Source of the DNA: Aneurinibacillus terranovensis DSM 18919
Lineage (GTDB): Bacteria > Bacillota > Bacilli > Aneurinibacillales > Aneurinibacillaceae
Reading direction: 5' to 3'
Length of the DNA stretch: 64,000 bases
NCBI RefSeq assembly: GCF_000430625.1
Contig: NZ_AUMJ01000035.1
Span: forward strand, 1-64,000
The stretch's first letter is position 1, and each line of letters begins with the position of its first letter. Made by a program: the position numbers and the translations under genes. Under the pieces are notes generated by a model that saw only the letters and a list, made by a program, of their open reading frames with translations, ran no database searches and was not told the origin of the DNA. This document shows positions 16,190 through 24,616 of the stretch, one piece after another.

Positions 16190-17554
16190 ATGAACGTTCT
16201 CCAGTACTTTATCGATTTAGGTCCGTCAGTCGTATTGCCTATTATTATTTTTCTGTTTGCTATTATTCTTAAAACGAAGCCGAGCACCGCTTTTCGAGCA
16301 GGATTAACAGTTGGTATCGGCTTCATCGGTATCAATCTTGTAATTGGATTGCTAATGGACAGCCTCGGACCCGCTGCAAAGGATATGGTTACCAGGCTGG
16401 GCGTCCATTTGAGTGTAATTGATGTAGGTTGGCCCGCCACCTCTGCTATTGCTTTTGGTTCCACTGTGGGAGCGCTGGCTATCCCAATTGGTCTAATACT
16501 GAATGTTGTTTTCTTAATTTTCGGACTCACAAAAACGCTTAACGTCGATATATGGAATCTGTGGCACATCGCGTTCACAGGCGCTCTCGTCAATATTATA
16601 ACAGGAAGTTTTACGCTGGGAATTTTGACTGTAATTATTCATGCTATGTCTCTCCTCGTCTTATCTGATCTGACGGCAAAGCATGTGGAAAAGTTTTACG
16701 GATACCCAAATATCACATTCCCTCATGGTACTTCCTGCGCCTATTACCTGTTTGCCTTACCGCTTGAAAAATTATTTAATATTTTACCTGGTATTAAAAA
16801 TTGGAAAGCTGATTCCGAGTCTATCCAAAAACGCTTTGGTATACTCGGAGAATCAACAGTTTTAGGGTTAATTCTGGGAATTATTATTGGTTTTTTAGCC
16901 GGATGGAGTGTAAAAGATTCCCTTCAATTAGGTGTTAAAACAGCAGCTGTTATGCTTGTTCTTCCCCGTATGGTTGCAATTTTAATGGAAGGGTTAATGC
17001 CAATTTCAGAAGCTGCAGGAGAATTTGTAAGGAATAGATTTCCTGATCGCGATGTATATATTGGAATGGACTCTGCCCTTGCAGTTGGTCATCCTGCAGT
17101 CATCGCTTCTTCCCTCATTTTAGTCCCTATTGCACTGGGACTCGCTGTCCTGGTTCCCGGTAATCAGGTATTACCTTTCGGGGATTTGGCAACGATTCCT
17201 TTTATTATCTGCCTAATGGTCCCTATCTTCAGAGGAAATATTATTCGTACAGTGATAGCAGGTGCAATAGCCATCGGGTTTGGTCTGCTGCTTGCAACGT
17301 ATATTTCTCCGCTCTTTACTCAGGCCGCAAAAAATGCAGGCTTCCATTTCCCACAGGGAGCAAACGCGATCTCCTCTCTCGTTGATGGGGCTGTGCCGAC
17401 AACTGCAATTTTTGTATTCGCTGCTAAATTAGGATACATTGGAATACTGGCTATTGGCGGTCTATCCCTGGGAACAGCAATTTACCTGCGTAAAAGAAAC
17501 AAATCAGATGGAAGAAATTCCAATATCGAATCAATTGAAAAGATAAGCGTGTAA
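16190..17554 (+). CDS. gatC: PTS EIIC, galactitol-type permease
   Basis: Membrane channel subunit (454 residues) with about ten or eleven hydrophobic segments. It starts with NVLQYFIDLGPSVVLPIIIF and carries FPHGTSCAYY, an RNRFPDRDVYIGMDSALAVGHPAV loop and GLSLGTAIYL, all typical of GatC (SgcC) proteins. It moves the sugar across the membrane while EIIB phosphorylates it. AAGAGGAGG precedes ATG 16190. Last gene of the operon; a strong bidirectional terminator follows directly. Confidence 0.9.
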   Translation: MNVLQYFIDLGPSVVLPIIIFLFAIILKTKPSTAFRAGLTVGIGFIGINLVIGLLMDSLGPAAKDMVTRLGVHLSVIDVGWPATSAIAFGSTVGALAIPIGLILNVVFLIFGLTKTLNVDIWNLWHIAFTGALVNIITGSFTLGILTVIIHAMSLLVLSDLTAKHVEKFYGYPNITFPHGTSCAYYLFALPLEKLFNILPGIKNWKADSESIQKRFGILGESTVLGLILGIIIGFLAGWSVKDSLQLGVKTAAVMLVLPRMVAILMEGLMPISEAAGEFVRNRFPDRDVYIGMDSALAVGHPAVIASSLILVPIALGLAVLVPGNQVLPFGDLATIPFIICLMVPIFRGNIIRTVIAGAIAIGFGLLLATYISPLFTQAAKNAGFHFPQGANAISSLVDGAVPTTAIFVFAAKLGYIGILAIGGLSLGTAIYLRKRNKSDGRNSNIESIEKISV

Positions 17555-17555
17555 C

Positions 17556-17599
17556 AAAAAGCCGTGGAACAATTATAAGAAACTGTTCCACGGCTTTTT
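17556..17599. terminator. Bidirectional terminator between gatC and the DUF1641 gene
   Basis: AAAAAGCCGTGGAACA (17556-17571) pairs with TGTTCCACGGCTTTTT (17584-17599), with a T-run on both strands. It serves the PTS operon and the convergent gene at 17620. Confidence 0.93.
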
Positions 17600-17619
17600 A
17601 GGCGTAAGGGAGGTTCCAA

Positions 17620-18204
17620 TTATTCAAGAATTTTCTTCTCTGATAAAACGTCGAGTAGAGCCTGTACAAATTTAAATCCTTTCTGAACCGCGGGGTCTTT
17701 TAACAATTTCAGCATTCCAAAAATCGATACGTTGGTTTGGTTTCGTTCAGCCCTTGCTTTCGCTTCTTTCACGATGGATATTCCTTCCTGAACGCGTTCC
17801 GTCACTGGTTCGGTCACCAGTTTAGCGGTATCGGTAACAACGGCCAGAGAATTCTTGTCTGTAATGATCGGTTCAACAACGGAAGCAATCCGATTAAGAA
17901 GCAGCATCATATCCGCAATTCTCGGCAGGTTTTCTATGATTACGGCGAGCGATTCCAGATTTTTTTTGTTAAGGGCAAGTTCTGAGAACCGTTCAAAACG
18001 CTCGGCCAAATAATTGATCGACTCTGTATCTCTCGCAAAAGATGAAACGATCTCAACACCCTGTTCCACTTTGCCCATAGCTTCCTGAATTTGAGGCAGC
18101 TTTTGGATGAGTGCCGTTAAAGCTTCCTGAACTTGCGGATCAGATAGTTCATTCAGCCATGTCAAGTTCTGTTCCGGAATTTGCTGTTTTGTTTCTATTT
18201 CCAT
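17620..18204 (-). CDS. DUF1641 (YjgD-like) protein
   Basis: A 194-residue helical protein of the DUF1641 family. The conserved C-terminal block SIFGMLKLLKDPAVQKGFKF is visible at about residues 160-180, after a helical array. In B. subtilis the relative YjgD lies next to the formate-dehydrogenase-like YjgC, and the family tends to go with molybdoenzymes or oxidoreductases. Here it is a single gene between two terminators with no such partner, although a sulfite-oxidase remnant lies 5 kb away. GGACGAAG-like sequence precedes the start. Function unknown. Confidence 0.8.
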   Translation of the reverse strand: MEIETKQQIPEQNLTWLNELSDPQVQEALTALIQKLPQIQEAMGKVEQGVEIVSSFARDTESINYLAERFERFSELALNKKNLESLAVIIENLPRIADMMLLLNRIASVVEPIITDKNSLAVVTDTAKLVTEPVTERVQEGISIVKEAKARAERNQTNVSIFGMLKLLKDPAVQKGFKFVQALLDVLSEKKILE

Positions 18205-18467
18205 TTATCTTCGTCCTTTCATCGGCCGCATTTTACAAGTAAGCAAGTAAGCAGGTAAGTACATGGTTGCTGTAATACAAAATGGTAAAATTTATTTATT
18301 AGGGTGCTGCAAATTTTCACATTTCATTCATAGTTAGTGGTCAGATGATGAATCTTTTTCTACCACGGATGCTTATTGTAAAATAGCCTGCTTTCAGTTG
18401 CGTACAAATTACTTTATCTATTTAACTATATTAGAATTATGCTTATGTTGCAAGATATATACAGCAA

Positions 18468-18493
18468 CAGCCACCCAGCTGAGCGGGTGGCTG
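18468..18493 (-). terminator. Hairpin after the MFS gene
   Basis: CAGCCACCC (18468-18476) pairs with GGGTGGCTG (18485-18493), 20 bases beyond the stop of the MFS gene. On the minus strand the T-run is weak (TTGCTGTATAT), so it may terminate only partly. Confidence 0.6.
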
Positions 18494-18513
18494 CAACTTC
18501 GATAGATACGTTC

Positions 18514-19734
18514 CTATGCGCTGGTGTCTTCACGTAACGGCTGATTTTTTATCCGTCTCACTCGCAGAGTGGCAGCGACACTATAGATAAGCAGGAATAA
18601 AACCATAAATAATGCAGACGTCCGATACATGATGGTGTAACTCGTTTCCATAGCCACGCTGCCAAGCAGCATCGCACCGATGGCAACACCTAAATCAAGC
18701 GAATTAAAAAACATTCCATTCGCCATCCCACGCATTTCCGGAGAAACTTCCTTAATCATCCACGCCTGGATAGAAGGCTGGATCATTCCATACCCGAGCC
18801 CATAAAATACAGCGGAAACCATTAACGAGAGCGTTGTTGTCGAAAAAGACAGGTTAGTAAGACCTAGAACGACTAGTAACGCTCCTGGAATAAGTACAGC
18901 CATCGGTCCTTTACTGTCAAAAATCTTCCCGGAGAACGGACGAATGACAAAGATGGCAATCGCGTTGACCAAAAAAAAGTTTCCCACATGAGAAATGTGC
19001 ATTTCTTTTCCAAACAAAGCCAAAAAGCTGAGCAGCCCGCCGTATGTCACGGAAAGAAGTAAGTTTAAAAAACAGGGCAAAAGCAGTTTTCTGTCCATGA
19101 TTTTGGTTTTACTGCCCACGCCTTCGGCTTTTGCGGCATTTTTTGTTTGTGGGGCATTTGTGGTTTGGGCGGGACGATTCAAGATGGCTAACGGAAAAAT
19201 ACAGGCGATAATAATCGTAGCAACCGCTGACAGAGTGCCGAATCCATACCCGCTTAATAGCGACAGTCCGATCATCGGTCCCATGGACATGGAAAGGCTG
19301 GTCGATAGTCCGAAATAGCCTATCCCCTCTCCTATTCGTTTCGCCGGAATGATATCGGACACCATTGTAGGGAGGATCGTACTGACCATTCCAAATCCTA
19401 TGCCGAATCCAATCCGCATCAAAAGAAGGGAAGAAATGGTTCCACACCAGTAATACCCGGCTGTGGAGAGAGTTGCGATACTTAACCCGATAAAAAGAAG
19501 GACATTCCGCTTTCCTTTTTGTAACGCTTCTGCCGTAAGAAAACGCGTAACAATCGCCGCCAGGGCAAATAAACTGGTCACCAGACTGACGGTGAAATCA
19601 CTTGCATGGAATGCTTCCTTCACATAAGGGGAAAAGGAAGGGAGAAGCATTTGCAAATTTAAAAATAAAAACAAGTTACAAATCGTTAATAATAAAAAGC
19701 TTTTCGTCCATAATCTCTCTTGCTGCTGTCCCAA
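18514..19734 (-). CDS. MFS efflux transporter
   Basis: A 406-residue major facilitator with twelve hydrophobic segments and the usual loop 2-3 and motif C regions (GIGFGMVSTILPTMVSDIIP, GPMIGLSLL). It resembles the drug/arabinose-efflux group such as YwoG or YfmO of B. subtilis. The start is TTG 19734, four bases after the marR stop, so the two are coupled. A MarR-family repressor directly upstream in the same operon supports a role in expelling a toxic compound, with the substrate unknown. The region GVGSKTK marks the cytoplasmic middle loop. Confidence 0.88.
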   Translation of the reverse strand: MGQQQERLWTKSFLLLTICNLFLFLNLQMLLPSFSPYVKEAFHASDFTVSLVTSLFALAAIVTRFLTAEALQKGKRNVLLFIGLSIATLSTAGYYWCGTISSLLLMRIGFGIGFGMVSTILPTMVSDIIPAKRIGEGIGYFGLSTSLSMSMGPMIGLSLLSGYGFGTLSAVATIIIACIFPLAILNRPAQTTNAPQTKNAAKAEGVGSKTKIMDRKLLLPCFLNLLLSVTYGGLLSFLALFGKEMHISHVGNFFLVNAIAIFVIRPFSGKIFDSKGPMAVLIPGALLVVLGLTNLSFSTTTLSLMVSAVFYGLGYGMIQPSIQAWMIKEVSPEMRGMANGMFFNSLDLGVAIGAMLLGSVAMETSYTIMYRTSALFMVLFLLIYSVAATLRVRRIKNQPLREDTSA

Positions 19735-19737
19735 TCT

Positions 19738-20211
19738 TCACACCAATCCTCTCATCATGTTGGTTATATTCTGATCTATTTGTGAAATGAGTGTTTTGAA
19801 GAGTTCCAGTTCAGCCGGTTCGATTCCACGAACGGCCTCTTCCAATGTACTCTTCTCGATCGGAATGGTCTGTTCCACCAGTGCCTTCCCTTTATCCGTT
19901 AGATAAACAAGGAATGCTCTTCGATCTGTCTCACTCATTTGTTTTTGAATCAAAGCTTTCTTATAAAGAACATCTAAGATACGGGTAGTGGTTGGCTGGT
20001 CCTTTGCTGTGCGAATTGCAATCTCCTTCTGATTAATTCCATCCTGCTGGCTGAGGCGATGGAGTATCACCCACTGCTCCGGAGTGATATCATATTCCTT
20101 AAAACGCTGAAATAATAAATGCGTTAACTTTCTGTATGTTCGACCCATAAAGAAGCCAATGGATTCATTAGACTGAGAACTATTCAACGAAGTATTCACA
20201 GAAGCATTCAA
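19738..20211 (-). CDS. MarR-family transcriptional regulator
   Basis: A 157-residue winged-helix repressor. The MarR fold is clear: YRKLTHLLFQRFKEYDITPEQWVILHRL, the recognition helix stretch KEIAIRTAKDQPTTTRILD, and the wing with DRRAFLVYLTDKG. It is the first gene of a two-gene operon with the MFS pump, and a perfect inverted repeat lies about 40 bases upstream, so self-repression released by a ligand is likely. GGAGGAAAAAAATT precedes ATG 20211 at slightly long spacing. Confidence 0.9.
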   Translation of the reverse strand: MNASVNTSLNSSQSNESIGFFMGRTYRKLTHLLFQRFKEYDITPEQWVILHRLSQQDGINQKEIAIRTAKDQPTTTRILDVLYKKALIQKQMSETDRRAFLVYLTDKGKALVEQTIPIEKSTLEEAVRGIEPAELELFKTLISQIDQNITNMMRGLV

Positions 20212-20250
20212 AGTAATTTTTTTCCTCCTGAAATTAATTTCTATAGCAAT

Positions 20251-20267
20251 TATATGTTAGTCATATA
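20251..20267. promoter_or_regulatory. Candidate MarR operator
   Basis: TATATGTTAGTCATATA is a 6-bp perfect inverted repeat with a 5-base spacer, the size usual for MarR family sites, between 40 and 56 bases upstream of the marR start. Confidence 0.5.
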
Positions 20268-21036
20268 TTATCGTCAATGGGTGCAGCCGAGCAACGACGA
20301 AAGATGAGGGTCGTGCGCATCGGCTTAAAAACAGCAAACCAGCTGCGTAAAACAAAGAAAAAATCGGCTGTTGACTTCCGCTGCCTTTTTTGTTCTTCCT
20401 CCCCCTTGTTGGTGAGGAACCAGATACCATTGGAATCAAGCAGCCGAAAAGCGTGTTCCATTATTTTGAAGGGCTTGTATTCTCCCAAAGGAAGCCCCCG
20501 CTTAAGGAGCGGCCTCTCCCACAAAAAAAGGCAAAAACATGGTAATCATATTGATCTTCCTATTGTAGTAAAGAAAATTCATTGGAAAATAATCGGTATT
20601 TTTAAGCCCTTTCATGTATGCTTTCGCATAATCCAGCCGGCAATAAAAATCCGTATACCTTCGATAGGCATCAATCTCGATTCCGTGCAGGAACGTAACG
20701 GAACCCCTGGTCCATAAAAACTGATGCAAGGCTTCTCAAAAAACAGAAAACCGGATTCATACCTGCATAAAACCACTTTTCAAATCTATTCATATTTTCC
20801 CCTTTTGTTTTCACACACGTATCCTTTTTCCCTCTATTTAACACAGTACAATTTAGTTGGTAAACATTCAATCCTTTATCAGCAAATCTATTTTTTGAAT
20901 TTTTCGTTAACTTAAAGCGGTAGGAAAATGGAACGATATTGGAACCATTAAGTAATACAAAAATGAAACATGCATAGGAATTAGAAAAGTTGCAACCGTT
21001 AACCATAAAAAATTTTCTTGCAACACGAAAGGAGAA
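20268..21036. other. Gene-poor stretch with degenerate minus-strand frames
   Basis: Three minus-strand frames of 60-110 codons overlap here and none resembles a known family. Protein-like stretches shift frame (for example GIEIDAYRRYTDFYCRLDY near 20600-20680), so an old gene may have decayed. The best candidate is a 40-codon frame at 20671-20793, because AAAGGGG precedes its ATG. I do not call a gene with confidence. Confidence 0.3.
20671..20793 (-). CDS. Doubtful 40-residue ORF
   Basis: ATG 20793 (MNRFEKWFYAG) is preceded by AAGGGGAAAAT, a decent ribosome site, and reads 40 codons to 20671. The sequence may continue in another frame (SVTFLHGIEIDAY), which would make it a frameshifted fossil. 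Unrecognised. Confidence 0.25.
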   Translation of the reverse strand: MNRFEKWFYAGMNPVFCFLRSLASVFMDQGFRYVPARNRD

Positions 21037-21798
21037 ATGATGAAATATTTTAAACGATTAACTTTACTTTTGCTAGGGATAACGTTAGTGCCATTATTGA
21101 TTCCGGCAAAAAACACGGATACCTTGGGCTCAGAAGTTAATTCGAAATCTTCAAATGTTACGCATGCCTCTGCTCCGTCATCACCAAACGCTGCGCATCG
21201 TCCAACTGTCTATACATTAGCCGATGCTGTACATGCTCCGGTTGCCATTACACCAGTCGATTCCCTGCATGCTTCCCATACTTCTACATCTGAAATCAAG
21301 AAGAGCGCGCTCTTTACACATACATCCGCTGTTAAGGCGGTTCCACAAAAAATTGCCGGAAAGAAAACAACGTCCGGGAAAATAAGCCGCAAGAAAAAAG
21401 TCAACAGACCGCTTAAGAAGAAAACCCCTGTTCATGTAACGAAAGAAAAGAAACGTAACTTTAGGTATATTAAAAAATTCAGAGGAAACATATCAGCCTA
21501 TACAGACCGTGAATCAGGATTGACGTCACGGGACGGTGATTATGGACTGACCGCTTCAGGCTATCGGACAAGAGCGGGCTGTACCGTCGCCGCTGACCGT
21601 TCGATTCCTTTTGGTACCATCCTTTATATCGAAGGCATCGGATATCGAACGGTACATGATCGGGGCGGGGCAATTCGGGGTAACAAACTCGATGTTTATA
21701 TGCCTAGTTTAAAAGCAGTAAACAAATTTGGCCGCCAACACCTCGATGTCTATATCATCAAATGGGGGAATGGCAAGCGAGCCAGGCATGGAGTTTAA
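21037..21798 (+). CDS. Exported 3D-domain protein, probable cell-wall lytic enzyme
   Basis: A 253-residue secreted or membrane-tethered protein. A signal segment (residues 3-22, RLTLLLLGITLVPLLIP) is followed by a low-complexity linker rich in Ala, His, Ser and Thr, then a very basic stretch (about 105-150, many Lys), then the 3D domain (about 150-253). Its aspartates are visible in TVHDRGG, KLDVYMPS and LDVYIIKWG. 3D domains are found in MltA-type lytic transglycosylases and spore-germination relatives such as YabE and YocH; the fold cleaves or binds peptidoglycan. The basic linker may bind teichoic acid or the wall. AAAGGAG precedes the start. No LysM or SH3 domain is present. Confidence 0.87.
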   Translation: MMKYFKRLTLLLLGITLVPLLIPAKNTDTLGSEVNSKSSNVTHASAPSSPNAAHRPTVYTLADAVHAPVAITPVDSLHASHTSTSEIKKSALFTHTSAVKAVPQKIAGKKTTSGKISRKKKVNRPLKKKTPVHVTKEKKRNFRYIKKFRGNISAYTDRESGLTSRDGDYGLTASGYRTRAGCTVAADRSIPFGTILYIEGIGYRTVHDRGGAIRGNKLDVYMPSLKAVNKFGRQHLDVYIIKWGNGKRARHGV

Positions 21799-22151
21799 GT
21801 GCCGATCGTTTGTAAATGTTTTCCGAAACTGCGCATCACCCAAAGGTGAAACAGCGCCTGGGTTGAAAGATATAGGTACCACGGTAAAGCAGGAACAAAA
21901 TCATGGATAGCGACGTGTATATATTTTTGATGTAAGATTTCACGGAATTCCAGGCGTCCGTTATGCGGACCACTCGTTTGGGCAAGCAACCCACCTGTGA
22001 TAAAGTACAGCACTCGATTTTTTGAGCTGTGTTCAGGTGAAAACGTTAATTCCAATATTGGTTTGGGAAAGAATCGAACAAAAATATACAGGTTGTTCTG
22101 CGAATCCATATGTACTTTGATAAACGGATAAAGAAAATGAGGCAGCTACTT
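21795..22151 (-). pseudogene. Unidentified truncated coding region
   Basis: A minus-strand frame is open from the TAG near 22151-22153 to the stop at 21795 and looks coding (RVLYFITGGLLAQ, GRLEFREILHQKYIHVAIHDF, FHLWVMRSFGKHL). The only internal Met start (22109) has no ribosome site, and an in-frame stop separates it from an upstream coding-like stretch (PPDRAAYWAARYYAK). So this is probably the C-terminal part of a broken gene of about 110 surviving codons. It overlaps the last bases of the 3D-domain gene. I do not recognise the family. Confidence 0.45.
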
Positions 22152-22185
22152 GGCATAATAGCGGGCTGCCCAATAAGCGGCCCGG

Positions 22186-22410
22186 TCAGGCGGCAAAGCT
22201 GTTTGCTTCAGAATTTACGACTTTTGGTTGGTCTCCATTTGTGTGATTGTCTTCATTTTTTTGTGTGTCTTCATGGTCTTTTGCCATAAGTTTCCCACGC
22301 TCTTCAAAAGAATCATGAAACGTATAAACTCTTCCTTTATAGTTAAAAGAGCCAAACCCGTGGAAATATGGATTTCGGCTCGCGTAGAAATACGTTAAGT
22401 TTTTGATATC
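22186..22410 (-). pseudogene. Second unidentified coding fossil
   Basis: A minus-strand frame of 75 codons, opened only by a stop at 22411, reads LTYFYASRNPYFHGFGSF, then NYKGRVYTFHDSFEERGKLM and an acidic Asn-rich tail ending NSFAA. No start codon occurs before Met at codon 40. The balanced composition suggests the C-terminal end of a real protein. Family unknown. Confidence 0.4.
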
Positions 22411-22476
22411 TCAAAGCAACGAAAGCCCTGCCTCTCTTTCATCCTTACGGCTCCGATGACCGCGCCAGTGTGAATT

Positions 22477-22671
22477 GGGCTAACAAAAATATATAACGAC
22501 GTAACCTTTCTTGCTCAATTTTCTGTGTTTTTACATGGAATAAACGAAGAAATAGAATCGAAAAAGGAAGGTATTTTTTATGGAGGAATGATTACTTCTG
22601 AAGCAACTAATTTATTGTATACCACTATGTTTATAAAAGCAATAGAACATTTTATAAACCCTGCACATTAA
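22477..22671 (+). pseudogene. Third unidentified coding fossil
   Basis: A plus-strand frame without a start reads YNDVTFLAQFSVFLHGINEE, then IESKKEGIFYGGMITSEATN and FIKAIEHFINPAH before TAA 22671. Its Met at about 22588 has TATGGAGG in front and would give 27 residues. It may be a remnant or a small gene; I do not recognise it. Confidence 0.3.
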
Positions 22672-22710
22672 TCGCTAAGGCTGATTTTCAATTAATTTTA
22701 GAACAAGAAA

Positions 22711-22744
22711 AAGGCTGCTGAAATGACTGAACAGCAGCCTGACA
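22711..22744 (-). terminator. Terminator after adh and the sulfite-oxidase remnant
   Basis: On the minus strand AGGCTGCTG pairs with CAGCAGCCT, followed by TTTTTCTTG. Confidence 0.8.
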
Positions 22745-22759
22745 TAGTACACGTTACTC

Positions 22760-23189
22760 GCCCCTGGCTTATCGCCCCATCCTCCCATTGTTCCCCGTGT
22801 ACCTGGGGTTGAAAGTACGACCTTTTATTTCCGGAACACTCTATTACAGCCAAAATCGTTTTTGCGGGCATAGACAGCAAGTCTTCATAACGAAAAATGA
22901 GTGTTTTTTTACCCGGCCGCCAATTGGAAGAACAAATGCTTCCTCTGATAAAACCGGATAGGAGAAGTGATTCCTCTGATAAAACCGGATAGGAGAAGTG
23001 ATTCCTGCGGTAAAAATAGCGGGCCGGAATGGTGGATTCGAGTAAGAAATGAATCGGAGTTTCTTGATTATCGGGAAAGAGCTTTCTGGTTAGTAGATAA
23101 GGCTTCACGATTTGATTTTTATCCATGTTTGGATATATCTCCTGAAGGCAGTCACCTGCACCCCTTCCTCTTGTTTCTGCTTCTACCAA
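22760..23189 (-). pseudogene. Sulfite-oxidase-family molybdoenzyme, C-terminal two thirds lost
   Basis: The first ~140 residues match sulfite-oxidase/SorA-like molybdopterin proteins: PARYFYRRNHFSYPVLSEE, then LLSMPAKTILAVIECSGNKR with the molybdenum-ligand Cys, then QPQVHGEQWEDGAISQG. At that point homology ends and a terminator follows, so the rest of the catalytic domain and the dimer domain (about 230 residues) are gone. A 31-bp tandem duplication lies inside (see that entry). It starts at TTG 23189, three bases after the adh stop. Certainly not a working enzyme. Confidence 0.82.
22941..23002. repeat. 31-bp perfect tandem duplication inside the sulfite-oxidase remnant
   Basis: The unit TCCTCTGATAAAACCGGATA... 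occurs at 22941-22971 and again at 22972-23002 with no mismatch, so the duplication is recent. It shifts the frame by one base, and a missing A in the homopolymer near 22910 shifts it back. Confidence 0.9.
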
Positions 23190-23191
23190 TC

Positions 23192-24250
23192 TTAATCGAT
23201 GCTTAAAACAACCCGCCCGTTAATGGCGCCGTGCTCTAATCGTTCAAAAACATCGTTGACGTTTTCGAGCGGCTGGACTTCAATATTTGCTTTTACCTTT
23301 CCATCCGCTGCGAACTGTAACGCTTCTTTCAAATCGATGCGGGTTCCCACGATAGAACCGAGCACTTTTACTCCATTTAAAACCGTATCGAATATAGGAA
23401 TAGGCAGCTCGGCATTCGGGAGGCCGACGACGACGCAAGTGCCACCGCGCTTAACGGAATAATACGCCTGCTTGAATGCTTTTTGGGTAACCGCCACACT
23501 GATGGAAGCTTTTACTCCGCCAAGCTCTTCCTGAATTTTTTGTGCCGGGTCTACTTTCATTCCGTTAATCGCCATATTCGCACCGAGCCGTTCGGCCAGC
23601 TCTAACTTGTCGTCCTGGATATCTACGGCAACGACTTTAAAGCCCATCGCTTTTGCATACTGCAAAGCAATATGTCCGAGGCCGCCGATACCGTAAATGG
23701 CGACCCAGTCCCCCGCCTTTGCTCCGGATACTTTGAGCGCTTTATACGTCGTTACACCGGCACAGAAGATCGGAGCAGCTTCCTCATATGTGAGATTGTC
23801 CGGTACTTTGGCTACATAGGCTGCCGGAGCCTTACAATATTGGGCAAATCCGCCATCAACCGAGTACCCTGCATTCAATTGCGCTTTACAAAGCGTCTCC
23901 CACCCAGACAGACAGTATTCACATTCGCCGCATGCAGAATAAAGCCACGGAACACCTACCCGGTCCCCCACTTTTAACGACGTAACGTCATCCGCTACTT
24001 CCTCAATAATGCCAACACCTTCATGGCCAGGGATCAGCGGCATTTTTGCTTTGACAGGCCAGTCGCCCTGAACGGCATGCAGGTCTGTATGGCAAACACC
24101 GCATGCTTTAATGCGAACAAGAATTTCTCCCGGGCCAATCTCAGGCTTATTTACCTCTTTAATCTCGAATGGTTGGTTAAAATCCGGTGACACAGCTGCC
24201 TTCATATAACCTGTTCCTGCCGCTCTTTTATCCGTTACTCTTGCTTCCAT
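23192..24250 (-). CDS. Zinc-dependent alcohol dehydrogenase (AdhA/AdhT type)
   Basis: NAD-dependent medium-chain alcohol dehydrogenase that interconverts ethanol-type alcohols and aldehydes. Catalytic zinc ligands lie in CGVCHTDLH and PGHEGVG, the four structural cysteines in [15 protein letters not shown], and the nucleotide loop is [14 protein letters not shown]. It has 352 residues, of which the first 15 (before MKAAV) are an unusual extension; GGAGGAG in front of ATG 24250 supports the longer start. The gene is transcribed away from the iron alcohol dehydrogenase and its two-component genes, so the two dehydrogenases probably share a physiological setting. Confidence 0.92.
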   Translation of the reverse strand: MEARVTDKRAAGTGYMKAAVSPDFNQPFEIKEVNKPEIGPGEILVRIKACGVCHTDLHAVQGDWPVKAKMPLIPGHEGVGIIEEVADDVTSLKVGDRVGVPWLYSACGECEYCLSGWETLCKAQLNAGYSVDGGFAQYCKAPAAYVAKVPDNLTYEEAAPIFCAGVTTYKALKVSGAKAGDWVAIYGIGGLGHIALQYAKAMGFKVVAVDIQDDKLELAERLGANMAINGMKVDPAQKIQEELGGVKASISVAVTQKAFKQAYYSVKRGGTCVVVGLPNAELPIPIFDTVLNGVKVLGSIVGTRIDLKEALQFAADGKVKANIEVQPLENVNDVFERLEHGAINGRVVLSID

Positions 24251-24616
24251 ATAAAAACTCCTCCTCCATTTGGTTTGTCTGATTGTAACCGATATACTGG
24301 CGAATTGTACGGTTGACCGTTCGTCTGCCCATATTGCCTCTTGCGAATACAGAATAATTTACATACTATTAGAAATAAACAGTTTTTTCAACACCTCCCT
24401 TAGGAGTATGTAATCGCTTTCTAACTATCGGTAATGCAAACCGCATGCCAACATAAAAAACTGGAAGTATTTAACCGACTCGCTGGAGTTATCGTGCTTT
24501 TAAACGTCCCAGGCCGGTATTTTTTATACGAGATCAAGAAACACCGGCAATGTTTTGCCGTTTTCAGCCGATTTTTCGGCACACCTGGACAATAGATTGG
24601 AAGGAGAGCATGGAGG
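24251..24616. promoter_or_regulatory. Divergent region between the two alcohol dehydrogenases
   Basis: A 366-base gap that should hold two promoters. CGGCAATGTTTTGCCG at about 24547-24562 is a perfect 6-bp inverted repeat with a 4-base spacer, a possible regulator site. Because an NtrC-type regulator is encoded nearby I looked for a -24/-12 promoter; the nearest GG...GC spacing is nine, not ten, so none is called. Confidence 0.45.

Noticed and set aside
20277-20717. 146-codon plus-strand frame
   Set aside because: Very basic, low-complexity composition and no ribosome site; it overlaps the marR operator and mirrors weak minus-strand frames.
24251-24616. Sigma-54 promoter in the divergent alcohol dehydrogenase gap
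   Set aside because: The closest GG...GC pair is separated by nine bases, and it is part of a palindrome; spacing must be ten.
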